From Croceicoccus sp. Ery15 (GTDB lineage: Bacteria; Pseudomonadota; Alphaproteobacteria; Sphingomonadales; Sphingomonadaceae), in contig NZ_CP087588.1 of NCBI RefSeq assembly GCF_020985305.1, forward strand, positions 1,116,001 through 1,180,000: 64,000 nucleotides of DNA. The letters are read 5' to 3'. This document shows positions 45,469 through 55,463 of this stretch, piece by piece; the stretch's first letter is position 1; each line of letters begins with the position of its first letter. Position numbers and translations under genes: made by a program. Under the pieces are notes generated by a model. It did no database searches. It saw nothing but the letters and a program-made list of their open reading frames with translations, and was not told where the DNA came from.

Positions 45469-46884
45469 TCAAATATGTAGTGCGCGTCCGTAAGCCGCGA
45501 GCACGCTTTCGTGCATGCTCTCGCTGATGGTCGGGTGCGGAAACACCGTGTTCATCAGCTCCGCCTCGGTCGTTTCCAGCGTCTTGCCGACGACATAGCC
45601 CTGGATCATTTCGGTCACTTCCGCGCCGATCATATGCGCGCCCAGCAATTCGCCGGTCTTGGCGTCGAACACGGTCTTGGTAAAGCCCTCGGGCTCACCC
45701 AGCGCAATCGCCTTGCCGTTCCCGATGAAGGGGAACATGCCGACCTTCACTTCGTAACCGGCTTCCTTCGCCTTTGCCTCGGTCATGCCGACGCTGGCGA
45801 TCTGCGGATGGCAATAGGTGCAGCCCGGGATATTGTTGCGATCAAGTCCGTGCGGATGCACATCCTTGTTCCCCAGTTCCTGTGCAATCGCCTCGGCTGC
45901 GGTCACGCCTTCATGGCTTGCCTTGTGCGCCAGCCACGGGCCGGGCGTGCAATCGCCGATTGCCCACACGCCCTTCACATTGGTGCGTCCGTAATCGTCG
46001 ACCTTGATGTGGAAACGCTGGTCAGGCTCGATCTTCAATTCGTCGAGGCCGATATCTTCGACATTCGGAACAATGCCGATGGCGGTGATCACATGGCTGA
46101 ATTCAACCTCTTCGGCCTTGCCCGCCTTGTCGGTGATCTTCGCCTTCACGCTCTTTGCCGACTTGTCGGTGATTTCGACCTTCGCGCCGGTCTTGATCGT
46201 CATGCCTTGCTTGACCAGGGCCTTTTCAAGGAAGGCGGAGACGTCCTTATCCTCGACAGGAACGACACGATCCATCATTTCCACGACAGTGACGTCGACG
46301 CCCATATCGTTGTAGAAGCTGGCAAATTCGATGCCGATCGCACCCGAACCGATCACCAGCAGCTTGGTCGGCATTTCCTTGGGCGTCATTGCATGGCGAT
46401 AGGTCCAGATGCGGTCGCCATCGGCCGGATTGCCCGGCAGGTCGCGCGCACGCGCGCCGGTGGCGATGATGATATGCTTGGCCGAAAGCTCTTCGGTGCC
46501 CTTTTCGCCCTTCACTTCCAGCTTGCCGGGCGCGGTCAGCTTGCCCGTGCCCATGTGGACGGTGATCTTGTTCTTCTTCATCAGGTGGGTCACACCCGAA
46601 TTCAGCTGCTTCGCCACGCCGCGCGAACGCTTTACCACCGCTTCCAGATCGGCAGTGATTTCCTTGGCGGCAAGGCCATAATCCTTGGCGTGCTGCATAT
46701 AGTGATAGATTTCGGCCGAACGCAGCAGCGCCTTGGTCGGGATGCAGCCCCAGTTGAGGCAGATGCCGCCCAGCAATTCGCGCTCCACGATGGCGGTCTT
46801 CAGGCCAAGCTGTGCGCTGCGGATGGCGGCGACATAGCCCCCCGGCCCCGAACCCAGCACGATCACGTCATAGCTGTCTGCCAC
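45469..46884 (-). CDS. lpdA: Dihydrolipoyl dehydrogenase (E3)
   Basis: E3 reoxidises dihydrolipoamide in 2-oxo-acid dehydrogenase complexes. The 471-residue protein has FAD loop VIVLGSGPGGYVAAI, redox cysteines Cys42/Cys47 (GGICLNWGCIPTKA), the NAD loop VIGSGAIGIEFASF, and C-terminal catalytic FPHPTISESMHE. It ends the pdhC-thioesterase-lpdA string, starting 11 bases after the thioesterase stop. Confidence 0.96.
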   Translation of the reverse strand: MADSYDVIVLGSGPGGYVAAIRSAQLGLKTAIVERELLGGICLNWGCIPTKALLRSAEIYHYMQHAKDYGLAAKEITADLEAVVKRSRGVAKQLNSGVTHLMKKNKITVHMGTGKLTAPGKLEVKGEKGTEELSAKHIIIATGARARDLPGNPADGDRIWTYRHAMTPKEMPTKLLVIGSGAIGIEFASFYNDMGVDVTVVEMMDRVVPVEDKDVSAFLEKALVKQGMTIKTGAKVEITDKSAKSVKAKITDKAGKAEEVEFSHVITAIGIVPNVEDIGLDELKIEPDQRFHIKVDDYGRTNVKGVWAIGDCTPGPWLAHKASHEGVTAAEAIAQELGNKDVHPHGLDRNNIPGCTYCHPQIASVGMTEAKAKEAGYEVKVGMFPFIGNGKAIALGEPEGFTKTVFDAKTGELLGAHMIGAEVTEMIQGYVVGKTLETTEAELMNTVFPHPTISESMHESVLAAYGRALHI

Positions 46885-46895
46885 TTTGCAGTCTC

Positions 46896-47285
46896 CTAAC
46901 CCTCAATCGGGCGCGGACGCCCGTTTTCATCTATCGCCACAAAGGTGAAATCCGCTTCGGTCACCTTTACGGCCGTTTCTTCAAAGCGATGGCGGCGCCA
47001 TGCCTCGACATTGATCGTCATCGACGTGCGTCCGATGCGGGTAATGTCGCCATATACGGACACTTCATCCCCCACCGACACTGGTGCATGGAATAGCATC
47101 TTATCCATCGCCACGGTCACCGCGCGCCCCTTGCCGCGGCGCGAGGCAATCAGCCCCGCCGCATTATCCATCACGCTGACCAGCCACCCGCCGAAAATAT
47201 CACCATAGACATTGGTGTCGGCCGGCATGGCGACCACGCGGATCGCCGGTTCGCCTTCGGGCGGTTGTTCGTCGGCGCTGGCCAT
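46896..47285 (-). CDS. Hotdog-fold acyl-CoA thioesterase (YciA-like)
   Basis: The 129-residue protein matches the YciA/BFIT-type acyl-CoA thioesterase: PADTNVYGDIFGGWLVSVMDNAAGLIA with the catalytic Asp, and VDKMLFH-like AMDKMLFHAPVSVGDEVSVYG. Such enzymes hydrolyse a range of acyl-CoAs. It sits between pdhC and lpdA with gaps of 13 and 11 bases, so it is part of the pyruvate dehydrogenase operon. Confidence 0.9.
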   Translation of the reverse strand: MASADEQPPEGEPAIRVVAMPADTNVYGDIFGGWLVSVMDNAAGLIASRRGKGRAVTVAMDKMLFHAPVSVGDEVSVYGDITRIGRTSMTINVEAWRRHRFEETAVKVTEADFTFVAIDENGRPRPIEG

Positions 47286-47298
47286 GGGCAGTCCGCTA

Positions 47299-48618
47299 TT
47301 ACGCCAGCATGCCCAGCGGGTTTTCGACCAGTTCCTTGAATGCAGCCATCAGGCGCGCACCATCGGCACCGTCGATGGCGCGGTGGTCGAAACTGCCGGT
47401 CGCGCTCATCATCATGGCAGGCACAATCTCGCCGCTTTCGTCCACGATCGCGCGCTTTTCGCCTGCACCGATGGCAAGAATCATACCCTGCGGCGGATTG
47501 ATCACGGCCTCGAACTGCTTGATGCCCATCATGCCCATGTTCGACAGGCTGGCAGTGCCGCCCTGATATTCGTCGGGCTGCAGCTTGCCTTCACGGGCGC
47601 GGCCGGCCAGATCCTTCATGGCCTTGGCGATCGAGCTGACCGAACGGCCATCGGCATCGGAGACGATAGGCGTAATCAGGCCCGCGGGGATCGACACGGC
47701 GACCGAGATATCGGCACGCTCGTACTGGATCAGCTCGTTACCGGCAAAGGCGACATTGCATTCGGGCACGGCGATCAGTGCCTTGCCCAGGGCTTTCACC
47801 AGCAGGTCATTGACCGAAACCTTCACGCCCTGGCTTTCCAGCGCCTTGTTCACCTCTGCCCGCAGCGCCAGCAGCTTGTCGAGCCGCACATCGACGGTGA
47901 GGTAGATATGCGGAACCTGCTGCTTGGATTCGGTCAGGCGGCGCGCGATGGTTTTGCGCATGCCCGAAAGCTTCGACACCTGATGCGGAATACGGGCATC
48001 GAGGATCGCGCGGGTCTCGTCTGCCATCTCGACACTGGAAGCGGGTGCTGCGGCAGCGGGCGCAGGCGATGCTGCGGGGGCAGCTGCCGGTGCGGCAGTG
48101 GCGGTGCCTTCCTTAGCGCCCTCGATATCGGCCTTTACGATCCGGCCATGCGGACCGCTGCCCTGCACCTGACCCAGATCGACCTTCTTTTCCGCAGCGA
48201 GGCGGCGTGCCAGCGGCGATGCGAATACACGTTCGCCCGAAGCCGCGGGCGCTGCCGGAGCGGGTGTTGCGGCCGGTGCCGATGCTGCGGGCGCGGGTGC
48301 GGCATCTGCGGCGGGAGCCGGCGCCGGTGCCGGTGCTGCGCTGCCACCGCTCTTGGCGGCTTCCTCGACATCTTCGCCATCCTCGGCAAGGATCGCGATC
48401 ACGGTGCCGACCTTCACATTCTCAGTCCCTTCTTCGACCGAGATGGCAGCAATCGTGCCTTCGTCAATGGATTCGAATTCCATCGTCGCCTTGTCGGTCT
48501 CGATCTCTGCGATAATGTCGCCGGGTCCGATCCTGTCGCCCGCTTTCACGAGCCACTTGGCCAAGGTGCCCTCTTCCATAGTGGGGGACAGGGCTGGCAT
48601 CTTGAGAGAGATGGGCAT
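47299..48618 (-). CDS. pdhC: Pyruvate dehydrogenase E2, dihydrolipoyllysine acetyltransferase
   Basis: The 439-residue protein has one lipoyl domain (lipoyl-Lys in [13 protein letters not shown]), an Ala/Pro-rich linker, a peripheral-subunit-binding domain ([29 protein letters not shown]), a second Ala/Pro linker and the acetyltransferase core ending in the active-site motif [14 protein letters not shown]. It transfers acetyl from E1 to CoA. The ATG giving [14 protein letters not shown] is the family start. E1 genes are not in the window. Confidence 0.95.
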   Translation of the reverse strand: MPISLKMPALSPTMEEGTLAKWLVKAGDRIGPGDIIAEIETDKATMEFESIDEGTIAAISVEEGTENVKVGTVIAILAEDGEDVEEAAKSGGSAAPAPAPAPAADAAPAPAASAPAATPAPAAPAASGERVFASPLARRLAAEKKVDLGQVQGSGPHGRIVKADIEGAKEGTATAAPAAAPAASPAPAAAAPASSVEMADETRAILDARIPHQVSKLSGMRKTIARRLTESKQQVPHIYLTVDVRLDKLLALRAEVNKALESQGVKVSVNDLLVKALGKALIAVPECNVAFAGNELIQYERADISVAVSIPAGLITPIVSDADGRSVSSIAKAMKDLAGRAREGKLQPDEYQGGTASLSNMGMMGIKQFEAVINPPQGMILAIGAGEKRAIVDESGEIVPAMMMSATGSFDHRAIDGADGARLMAAFKELVENPLGMLA

Positions 48619-48810
48619 GATCGTCAGCGTTCCTGGTTCGATTGCCGCCCGTGCCGCCGGAATGGGCAGGGCGTTTGAAGAAAGATTTCGTCGCTTATCT
48701 CTAGCCTTAACCGGCAAGGGTCAAGGCCCCAGTTGCCGCAGCGCACTTGCGAAAACCCGCGCCGTGCCGCAGTCTTTGCGTATAGCTCAACTGGCAGGCC
48801 GATAATCGCA

Positions 48811-49266
48811 ATGCGCATATATCTCGTCATCATGGACGAAACCCCCGAATCCCGCACGGCATTGCGCTTTGCCTCTCGCCGCGCGGCGGACACGGGCGGA
48901 TCGGTCCATATCATCGCGGTAGTGCCCAAGCAGCAATTCGTGGCGTTCGGCGGTGTGCAGGCGACAATAGAGGACGAAGCCAAAAGCCGCGCCGAAGTGC
49001 TGGTGATGGCGGCGGCGGGCTCCCTATTCGAGGAAGTGGGCCGCATGCCGTCGATTGCCGTCAAAGTCGGTGATGCGACCAAGGTGGTGCAAGACTATCT
49101 GGCCGAGCACGAAGGCATCGCCGCGCTGGTGCTGGGCGCAGCCGCCGATGGCGCGCCGGGCCCCTTGGTGGCGCATTTCGCCGGTCACCGCGCGGGCCAG
49201 TTGCCCTGCCCGCTGATGATCGTGCCGGGTGGTCTGACCGATGAAGAGATCGACGCGCTGAGCTGA
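48811..49266 (+). CDS. Universal stress protein
   Basis: The 151-residue UspA-like protein begins RIYLVIMDETPESRTALRFASRRA and ends with VLGAAADGAPGPLVAHFAG and PCPLMIVPGG, the usual nucleotide-binding C-terminal region though the GxxG loop is altered. It diverges from pdhC across 192 bases and converges with rnr. Role is stress-related by family only. Confidence 0.82.
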   Translation: MRIYLVIMDETPESRTALRFASRRAADTGGSVHIIAVVPKQQFVAFGGVQATIEDEAKSRAEVLVMAAAGSLFEEVGRMPSIAVKVGDATKVVQDYLAEHEGIAALVLGAAADGAPGPLVAHFAGHRAGQLPCPLMIVPGGLTDEEIDALS

Positions 49267-49271
49267 GCGAA

Positions 49272-51578
49272 CTACTTTTTTCGGCCCTGATGCCGGATAT
49301 TGCCCGGTCTGCCGCGCTTACCCACCATATGCTTGCCCTTGTGCTTCAGCGGCGGACCGCCGCGTTTTTTGCGGGTGGCGGGCCTGCTGCCGCGCGGTTC
49401 GATGCTGCCGGCAAATTCGGGTGGCTCGAACTTCAGCGCGCCCGACAGCGGATTGGCTTCGGCCAGTCGCAGGGTTAGCCGGTCGCCCGCGCGATAGACC
49501 GTCCCGCTTTCCTGCCCGACCAGCACCTGCGCCTTGTCGTCATAGTTGAAACGTTCGTCGCCCAGCACCGAAACAGGCACCAGACCGTCACCGCCGACGC
49601 CCAGAATGGTCGCAAACAGGCCGAATTTCTGCACGCCGGTGACGCGGGTTTCGAATGTTTCGCCCACGCGGCCCGACAGCCATGCCGCGACATAGCGGTC
49701 GATGGTATCGCGCTCCGCCTCCATCGCGCGGCGTTCGGCGCGGCTGATCGCCTCGGTCACGCGGTCGAGCGATTCGCGGTCAAGGTCTGACAAGCCGCTG
49801 CCCGCCGGTATCGCTTTGCCCTGCGGTTTCGGCTGTTCCAGCCGGTACGCATCGACCAGCGCGCGATGCACCAGCAGGTCGGCATAACGGCGAATGGGCG
49901 AAGTGAAATGCGCATAGCTGCCCAATGACAGGCCGAAATGCCCCGCGTTTCGCGGCCCGTAATAGGCCTGCATCTGCGTGCGAAGGACCTGCTCCATGAT
50001 CAGTTCCTTTTCCGCCACATCGGCCACATCCTTGATGAGGCGGTTGAACAGCGAAGGGGTGATCACCTGCCCCAATGACAGACTGCGATCCATGGTCTTC
50101 AGATAATCGCGCAGCGACACCAGCTTCTCGCGGCTCGGCGTCTCGTGCACCCGATAGACGACTGGCGCTGCCTTGGCCTCCAGCGCTTTGGCAGCGGCGA
50201 CATTGGCGGCGATCATGAAATCCTCGACCACGCGATGCGCGTCGAGCCGTTCGCGCACGACGATGGCGTCGATCCGCCCCTTTTCGTCCAGCACCACGCG
50301 CCGTTCGGGCAGGTCGAGATCCAGCGGCTCGCGGTCATCGCGGGCCGCGGCCAGCAATTTCCAGCAACCCCACAGGTTCTTCAGATGCTCGGGCGCCTGA
50401 TCGCTGTCGATCCGTTCCTGCGCATCCTCATAGGCGATCACTTCGTGAATGCGGACGATGGCGCGGGTAAAGCGGAAGTTCTTCACCCGCCCGTCGGCAT
50501 CGATGGTCATATGGCACGCCATCGCCGCGCGGTCTTCCCCCTCGCCCAGCGAACAGACGTCGGCGGACAGGACTTCGGGCAGCATGGGAACGACGCGGTC
50601 GGGGAAATAGACCGAATTGCCGCGCTTGCGTGCCTCGCGGTCGATCTTCATGCCGGGACGCACATAGAAGCTGACATCGGCAATCGCGACCAGCGCCTTC
50701 CATCCGCCCGCGTTGTCGGGATTGTCGTCGGGCGCGGCCCATATCGCATCGTCGTGGTCGCGGGCATCGGCCGGATCGATTGCGACGATGGGCAGCGCGG
50801 TCAGATCCTCGCGCTGCTCTTTCGACAAAGGCAGGCGCGCCGATGTCTCCGCTTCGTCCAGCACCTCGTTGGTAAAGACATGCGGGATTTCATATTTATG
50901 GATCGCGATCAGGCTGAAGCTCCTGGGCGCAAGCGGATCGCCCAGCACCTCGGTCACCTTCACGCCCGAACGCGGCGATTTGCCCGCCGGTTCGGCCAGC
51001 ACAAGCTGCCCTTCCTCGGCATCGGCCAGATCGGCGATAGGGATCGAATTGCGCACCGACTTCTCGGTCGGCGCCAGCCAGCCCTTGCCGCTGCCGTCGA
51101 TCTCCACCACGCCCATCAGCACATCCGCCCTGTCGGGCAGCTTGCGCATCACATGGGCAAGCCAGCCCTTCCCGACCTCTTCTGTACGGGCAAGGACGCG
51201 GTCGCCCTTGCGCAAGGCAGGGCCCGCGCGTTTCGCCTTGCCCTTGGGTTCGACCACGCGCAGCCGCGGCGGCGCCTGCCCGCTGTCGGGGTCCCAGGTC
51301 TCGGGCACGGCGATCGCCTCGCCATCCTCGATCTCCACCACGCGCAGCACCGTTACCTTGGGAACGCCGCCCATGCGGTGATAGGCCGTGCGCTTGCCGT
51401 CGATCAGCCCTTCCTCGGCCATGTCTTTCAACAGAGCCTTGAGCGCGATCTTCTCTTGCCCCTTCAGCTTGAAGTGCCGCGCAATCTCGCGCTTGCCGAC
51501 GGGCGTGTCAGAGCCTTTGATCAACTCCATCACCTGCTCCTTGCTGGGCAGGCCTTCGAATTTTCTTGGATTAGCCAT
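49272..51578 (-). CDS. rnr: Ribonuclease R
   Basis: RNase R is a processive 3'-5' exoribonuclease that digests structured RNA. The 768-residue protein has an N-terminal helix-turn-helix, cold-shock-like domains, an RNB catalytic domain with metal ligands in IDPADARDHDDAIW, AHFTSPIRRYADLLVHR, a C-terminal S1 domain (FETRVTGVQKFGLFA) and a basic tail (ATRKKRGGPPLKHKGKHMVG). All parts are present. Confidence 0.95.
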   Translation of the reverse strand: MANPRKFEGLPSKEQVMELIKGSDTPVGKREIARHFKLKGQEKIALKALLKDMAEEGLIDGKRTAYHRMGGVPKVTVLRVVEIEDGEAIAVPETWDPDSGQAPPRLRVVEPKGKAKRAGPALRKGDRVLARTEEVGKGWLAHVMRKLPDRADVLMGVVEIDGSGKGWLAPTEKSVRNSIPIADLADAEEGQLVLAEPAGKSPRSGVKVTEVLGDPLAPRSFSLIAIHKYEIPHVFTNEVLDEAETSARLPLSKEQREDLTALPIVAIDPADARDHDDAIWAAPDDNPDNAGGWKALVAIADVSFYVRPGMKIDREARKRGNSVYFPDRVVPMLPEVLSADVCSLGEGEDRAAMACHMTIDADGRVKNFRFTRAIVRIHEVIAYEDAQERIDSDQAPEHLKNLWGCWKLLAAARDDREPLDLDLPERRVVLDEKGRIDAIVVRERLDAHRVVEDFMIAANVAAAKALEAKAAPVVYRVHETPSREKLVSLRDYLKTMDRSLSLGQVITPSLFNRLIKDVADVAEKELIMEQVLRTQMQAYYGPRNAGHFGLSLGSYAHFTSPIRRYADLLVHRALVDAYRLEQPKPQGKAIPAGSGLSDLDRESLDRVTEAISRAERRAMEAERDTIDRYVAAWLSGRVGETFETRVTGVQKFGLFATILGVGGDGLVPVSVLGDERFNYDDKAQVLVGQESGTVYRAGDRLTLRLAEANPLSGALKFEPPEFAGSIEPRGSRPATRKKRGGPPLKHKGKHMVGKRGRPGNIRHQGRKK

Positions 51579-51621
51579 CAGCGCCTATGTGGCCCTGACG
51601 ACGGCGCTTGCCAAGCGGTCC

Positions 51622-52989
51622 CTATTCGCTTTCCGGCGCTTCTTCCTTTGGCAGGGGATAAAACGCCCCGCCGGGCACTGCCGCCGCAACGGGGCTTTCC
51701 GCGCCATTGCCCGCGATGGACGATACGCCAATGATCCAGTCGTCGCCGCGCAGGTCCAATGTCGTGCTGGTGGTCGACGCCGGAAGCTCGCGCACGCGCT
51801 GCCACGCGGCATTGTCGGTGCGCCGCCGCCAGACGGCATAGCCGGTCGCACCCTCGGCACTCTCCCACTCGACCAGAGTATCGGTGCGTACGGCGGCATC
51901 GGCCTTTACCCGCGGCGGCATGGGCGAGCGCGCCAGCCTTGCCAGCGCCAGCGTGTTCAGCCGTGTCACCCGCGCCAGATAGGGAAAGTCCATTTCCGCA
52001 GACACGTCGCCATAGAATGTCCCGCCTTCGGTCCGCACATTCTGGTGCTGGTGTTCGTAATCCTCGACCGCGACCGAGATGCGCACGGCGGGAAAACCCT
52101 TGTCCAGCATCGGCAAATGGTCGCCGCCCCGCCCCATGCGATCGGCACGCCAGACCTGCCGCACGCTCAACGCATCGTCGCCGTCATTTTCCGACAATTC
52201 CGCCAGCCAGCGCGAAAGATTGCGCGACGGGGCATCGTTCTCGCCCCTGTTGCGGCGCATATCGGAACGCTCTCCATCGCCTGCATCGGCGCGGACCGCT
52301 TCGGAGAAAACCCGCACATGGGCATCGTCGACAAAGCCGTCCGAACCATGGCTGCCACCGACGATGTCGTTGTTCAGAACGGCCTTGACCACCCAGCCCT
52401 GCTCTTCGGCGTAATCGGCCAGCAGCTTGCCGCCATACAGGCCCTGCTCCTCGCCCGACAGGACGGCATAGACAATGGTGGTCGGAAATTTGAAGCGCGA
52501 CAGATTGCGCGCCGCTTCGAACACCAGAACCGTGCCCGAACCGTCATCATTCGCGCCGGGCGCGTCGGTGGTCGCATCGGTGGGATCGGATGCCATCGAA
52601 TCGATATGGGCCGAAACGATCACTACCTCGTTCGGGCGTTCGGTTCCCGGCTGGATGGCCAATACGTTGACCAGGCGGGTCGGCTGCGCGATGCGGCGGC
52701 CCTGCACCATACGTTCGGGTAAAGCGATTTGCAGGCAATCGCCGCAATCCGCCGAAATGCGGCGGAACTCCGCCTCTGCCCAGCGGCGCGCCGCGCCGAT
52801 ACCGCGTGTGGGGTGATCCTGAACCGACAGCGTGTTGCGCGTTCCGAACCCGACAAGAGTATCGATATCGGCCCGCAGTCGCTCTTCCGATATGGCAATA
52901 TCCGCCTCGCTTTGCGCGAGCGCGGTGGCGGGAAGGACGGGGGCGCACGCCAGCACTGTCAGCGCGGCGGTTATCAGGCGGGTATTCAT
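51622..52989 (-). CDS. Secreted M28-family zinc metallopeptidase
   Basis: The 455-residue protein has a signal peptide (ending PATALAQ) and an M28 catalytic domain with the co-catalytic zinc ligands His in VSAHIDSMA, Asp in GANDDGSGT, Glu pair in SGEEQG, Asp in NNDIVGG and His in GRGGDHLPML. The C-terminal 100 residues form a fibronectin type III-like domain (DTLVEWESAEGATGYAVWRR). It is likely an aminopeptidase or carboxypeptidase in the periplasm or outside. Confidence 0.9.
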   Translation of the reverse strand: MNTRLITAALTVLACAPVLPATALAQSEADIAISEERLRADIDTLVGFGTRNTLSVQDHPTRGIGAARRWAEAEFRRISADCGDCLQIALPERMVQGRRIAQPTRLVNVLAIQPGTERPNEVVIVSAHIDSMASDPTDATTDAPGANDDGSGTVLVFEAARNLSRFKFPTTIVYAVLSGEEQGLYGGKLLADYAEEQGWVVKAVLNNDIVGGSHGSDGFVDDAHVRVFSEAVRADAGDGERSDMRRNRGENDAPSRNLSRWLAELSENDGDDALSVRQVWRADRMGRGGDHLPMLDKGFPAVRISVAVEDYEHQHQNVRTEGGTFYGDVSAEMDFPYLARVTRLNTLALARLARSPMPPRVKADAAVRTDTLVEWESAEGATGYAVWRRRTDNAAWQRVRELPASTTSTTLDLRGDDWIIGVSSIAGNGAESPVAAAVPGGAFYPLPKEEAPESE

Positions 52990-53050
52990 GCCCCGCACTG
53001 TGATCTGCGCCCCTCGCCTTGGCAAGAGGGTCGCCGGAAAAGCGGACCGC

Positions 53051-54625
53051 TTAGTAAGAGCGGGCGATATAGATATATTCGGACGCTTCCTCGCCCGTGA
53101 AGATGCACGGTTCCTCCGGCTTGCCGCCGTCGACAGGGGTGTTGCGCATGGTCAGTTTCAGCGTCTTCAGCTGTTCGACGATCTTGTCCAATGCTGCGCC
53201 GGTGGGGCGCGACCATGCTGCACGGATCCAGCCCGGCTTGACCGCGCCTTCCGCGAAATATCCGGCCACACCGTCCCAGTCGGTAATATCGGTGCGGATC
53301 GACTCGTCGCGGCGGGTTTTGGCCTCGGTGAACAAAGCTTCCTGTATTTCTTCCAGCAGGCCCGCCGCATTGAACAGGAAATCGTCACGGCCTTCGCCAT
53401 TGATGTCGGCCTTGCCATCCTCGCGCCACAGGCGGTCGCGGCGCAGCACCGAAACCTGCTCGCTCGCCATATCGCGCGGGCCGACTTCGACGATGATGGG
53501 CGCACCCTTGCGCACCCAGTCCCACCGCTTTTGCGCGGCCTTGCCGGGCCGCTGGTCCAGCAGCACGCGCACGGGCTCGCGGAATGCGTCCTGCGCGGTC
53601 AGCGTTTTGCGGATTTCCTCGCAATAGGCGATCAGGTCGCTGTCGCCTTCCTTGCCGCGCAGCATGGGCAGCACGATGATCTGATGCGGCGCGATACGCG
53701 GCGGCACGCGCAGCCCGTCATCGTCGCCATGCGTCATGATCACGCCGCCGATCAGCCGCGTCGAAACGCCCCAGCTGGTGGTGTGGCACAGCTGCTCGAC
53801 GCCTTGATCGTCCTGATATTTGATATCGGCCGCTTTGGAAAAGGTCGTGCCCAGATAATGCGAGGTGCCGGCCTGCAAAGCCTTGCCGTCCTGCATCATC
53901 GCCTCGATCGAATAGGTCGCATCAGCGCCCGGAAAACGCTCGTTCTCGGGCTTTTCGCCGGCGATCACCGGCATGGCCAGCACGTCTTCGGCAAAGCTGC
54001 GATAGACTTCGAGCATCAGCAGCGTCTCGTCCATCGCGTCTTCACGGTTGGCATGGGCGGTATGCCCTTCCTGCCACAGGAATTCGCTGGTGCGCAGGAA
54101 CATGCGCGTGCGCATTTCCCAGCGCACGACATTGGCCCACTGGTTCAGTTTCAGCGGAAGATCGCGCCAGCTTTGCACCCAGCGGCCCATCGCCTGCCCG
54201 ATCACCGTTTCCGAAGTGGGGCGCACGACCAGCGGCTCCTCCAGCTTCGCATCGGGATCGACGACCAGCGATCCGTCCTGCGACTTCAGCCGGTGATGGG
54301 TGACGACTGCCATTTCCTTGGCAAAGCCTTCGACATGCTCGGCTTCCTTGGCGAAATAGGACAGCGGAATGAACAGCGGGAAATAGCAATTATCGTGGCC
54401 GGTTTCCTTGATCCGGTCGTCCAGCAGTCGCTGGATACGTTCCCAGATGCCCCAGCCCCACGGCTTGATTACCATGCAGCCGCGCACGCCCGATTCCTCG
54501 GCCATGTCTGCCTGGCTGATCACCGCCTGATACCACGCGGCGAAATCGTCATTGCGCGAAATGTCGAGCGCGTGGCGGATCGTCGCCTTCTGGGGCTGAT
54601 TCTGTTGGGTCGAGGGCGCGTTCAC
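53051..54625 (-). CDS. proS: Prolyl-tRNA synthetase, archaeal/eukaryotic type
   Basis: The roughly 524-residue class II synthetase has RPTSETVIGQAMGRW (motif 2 region), HTTSWGVSTRLIGGVIMTHGDDDG (motif 3), then PPRIAPHQIIVLPML (anticodon-binding domain), and an extra C-terminal domain ending in Tyr (EYIYIARSY). That C-terminal Tyr domain and the absence of a bacterial editing insertion mark the archaeal/eukaryotic class rather than the usual bacterial one. I start at a GTG at 54625; an upstream ATG at 54673 is possible. A start further upstream would lie inside the phaR terminator. Confidence 0.9.
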   Translation of the reverse strand: MNAPSTQQNQPQKATIRHALDISRNDDFAAWYQAVISQADMAEESGVRGCMVIKPWGWGIWERIQRLLDDRIKETGHDNCYFPLFIPLSYFAKEAEHVEGFAKEMAVVTHHRLKSQDGSLVVDPDAKLEEPLVVRPTSETVIGQAMGRWVQSWRDLPLKLNQWANVVRWEMRTRMFLRTSEFLWQEGHTAHANREDAMDETLLMLEVYRSFAEDVLAMPVIAGEKPENERFPGADATYSIEAMMQDGKALQAGTSHYLGTTFSKAADIKYQDDQGVEQLCHTTSWGVSTRLIGGVIMTHGDDDGLRVPPRIAPHQIIVLPMLRGKEGDSDLIAYCEEIRKTLTAQDAFREPVRVLLDQRPGKAAQKRWDWVRKGAPIIVEVGPRDMASEQVSVLRRDRLWREDGKADINGEGRDDFLFNAAGLLEEIQEALFTEAKTRRDESIRTDITDWDGVAGYFAEGAVKPGWIRAAWSRPTGAALDKIVEQLKTLKLTMRNTPVDGGKPEEPCIFTGEEASEYIYIARSY

Positions 54626-54693
54626 GAAGCGGCAAACCTTGGAAAATGGGGCCCTGCGCCTTGGGCGAAACATCGGCGCATCGGACCGGCACG

Positions 54694-54719
54694 AAGAAAG
54701 GGGCCCGAAACGAGCCCCC
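54694..54719 (-). terminator. Terminator after phaR
   Basis: On the minus strand GGGGCTCG and CGGGCCCC form a stem (one G-T pair) with a TTT loop, followed by TTTCTTC. It lies about 97 bases after the phaR stop and upstream of the proS start. Confidence 0.6.
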
Positions 54720-54815
54720 ATATGACCGCGCGACACCCTTGCCAAGGGGCAGCGCACGTGAAGAACCTTTGTTTTCCGCCGCGCACAGCAAGACGCAGGC
54801 GCGGCGGATGGAAAT

Positions 54816-55397
54816 TCAGCTGCTAAGCTTGTCGATCTGCTCTTTCATGGCAGCCATCTGCTTGCGCAATTCGTCCAGCTCGTTACCCGATTGCGCGGCG
54901 GCAGGCTTGTCCTCGCCCTCGGCCTCTTCTTGTTCGCCAAGGCCTTGGGCCGCCCCAGGCATAAAGGCATCGGTCGCCGCCTTGAACATCGCCATATTCT
55001 GCTGCGCCAGCTTGGCCAGCGGATTGCTGCCCATCGAATCCTCGAACGCCTTACGCATCTTCATTTGGTTGTCGCGAAACTGCGACATCGACATTTCCAG
55101 ATAATGCGGGACCATTGCCTGCATCGAATTGCCATACATGCTGATCAGATCGCGCAGAAAAGTGACGGGCAGCATTTGCGAACCTGCCGCTTCCTCGTCC
55201 ATGATGATCTGGGTAAGGATCTGGTGCGTAATATCGGCGCCGCTTTTGGCGTCGATCACCTGAAATTCAACACCCTCGCGAGTCATTTCTGCCAGATGAT
55301 CGAGCGTAATATAGCTCGACGAATCGGTGTTATACAGACGCCGGTTGGCGTATTTCTTGATGATGATCACATCACCGGATTTTTCTTTGTCCGCCAC
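54816..55397 (-). CDS. phaR: Polyhydroxyalkanoate synthesis repressor PhaR
   Basis: The 193-residue protein has the PhaR N-terminal DNA/PHA-binding domain (VIIIKKYANRRLYNTDSSSYITLDHLAEM) and the following PHB-accumulation regulatory domain (FLRDLISMYGNSMQAMVPHYLEMSM). The C-terminal tail is a short coiled coil (ELDELRKQMAAMKEQID). PhaR represses PHA-granule genes until polymer titrates it away. No PHA synthase or phasin gene is in the window. Confidence 0.93.
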   Translation of the reverse strand: MADKEKSGDVIIIKKYANRRLYNTDSSSYITLDHLAEMTREGVEFQVIDAKSGADITHQILTQIIMDEEAAGSQMLPVTFLRDLISMYGNSMQAMVPHYLEMSMSQFRDNQMKMRKAFEDSMGSNPLAKLAQQNMAMFKAATDAFMPGAAQGLGEQEEAEGEDKPAAAQSGNELDELRKQMAAMKEQIDKLSS

Positions 55398-55463
55398 ATA
55401 TCCCCCAAGATAGAATTGCGCCCCAGACTAAAATTGCGGATGCAACCCGAACATCTCTAGCTA

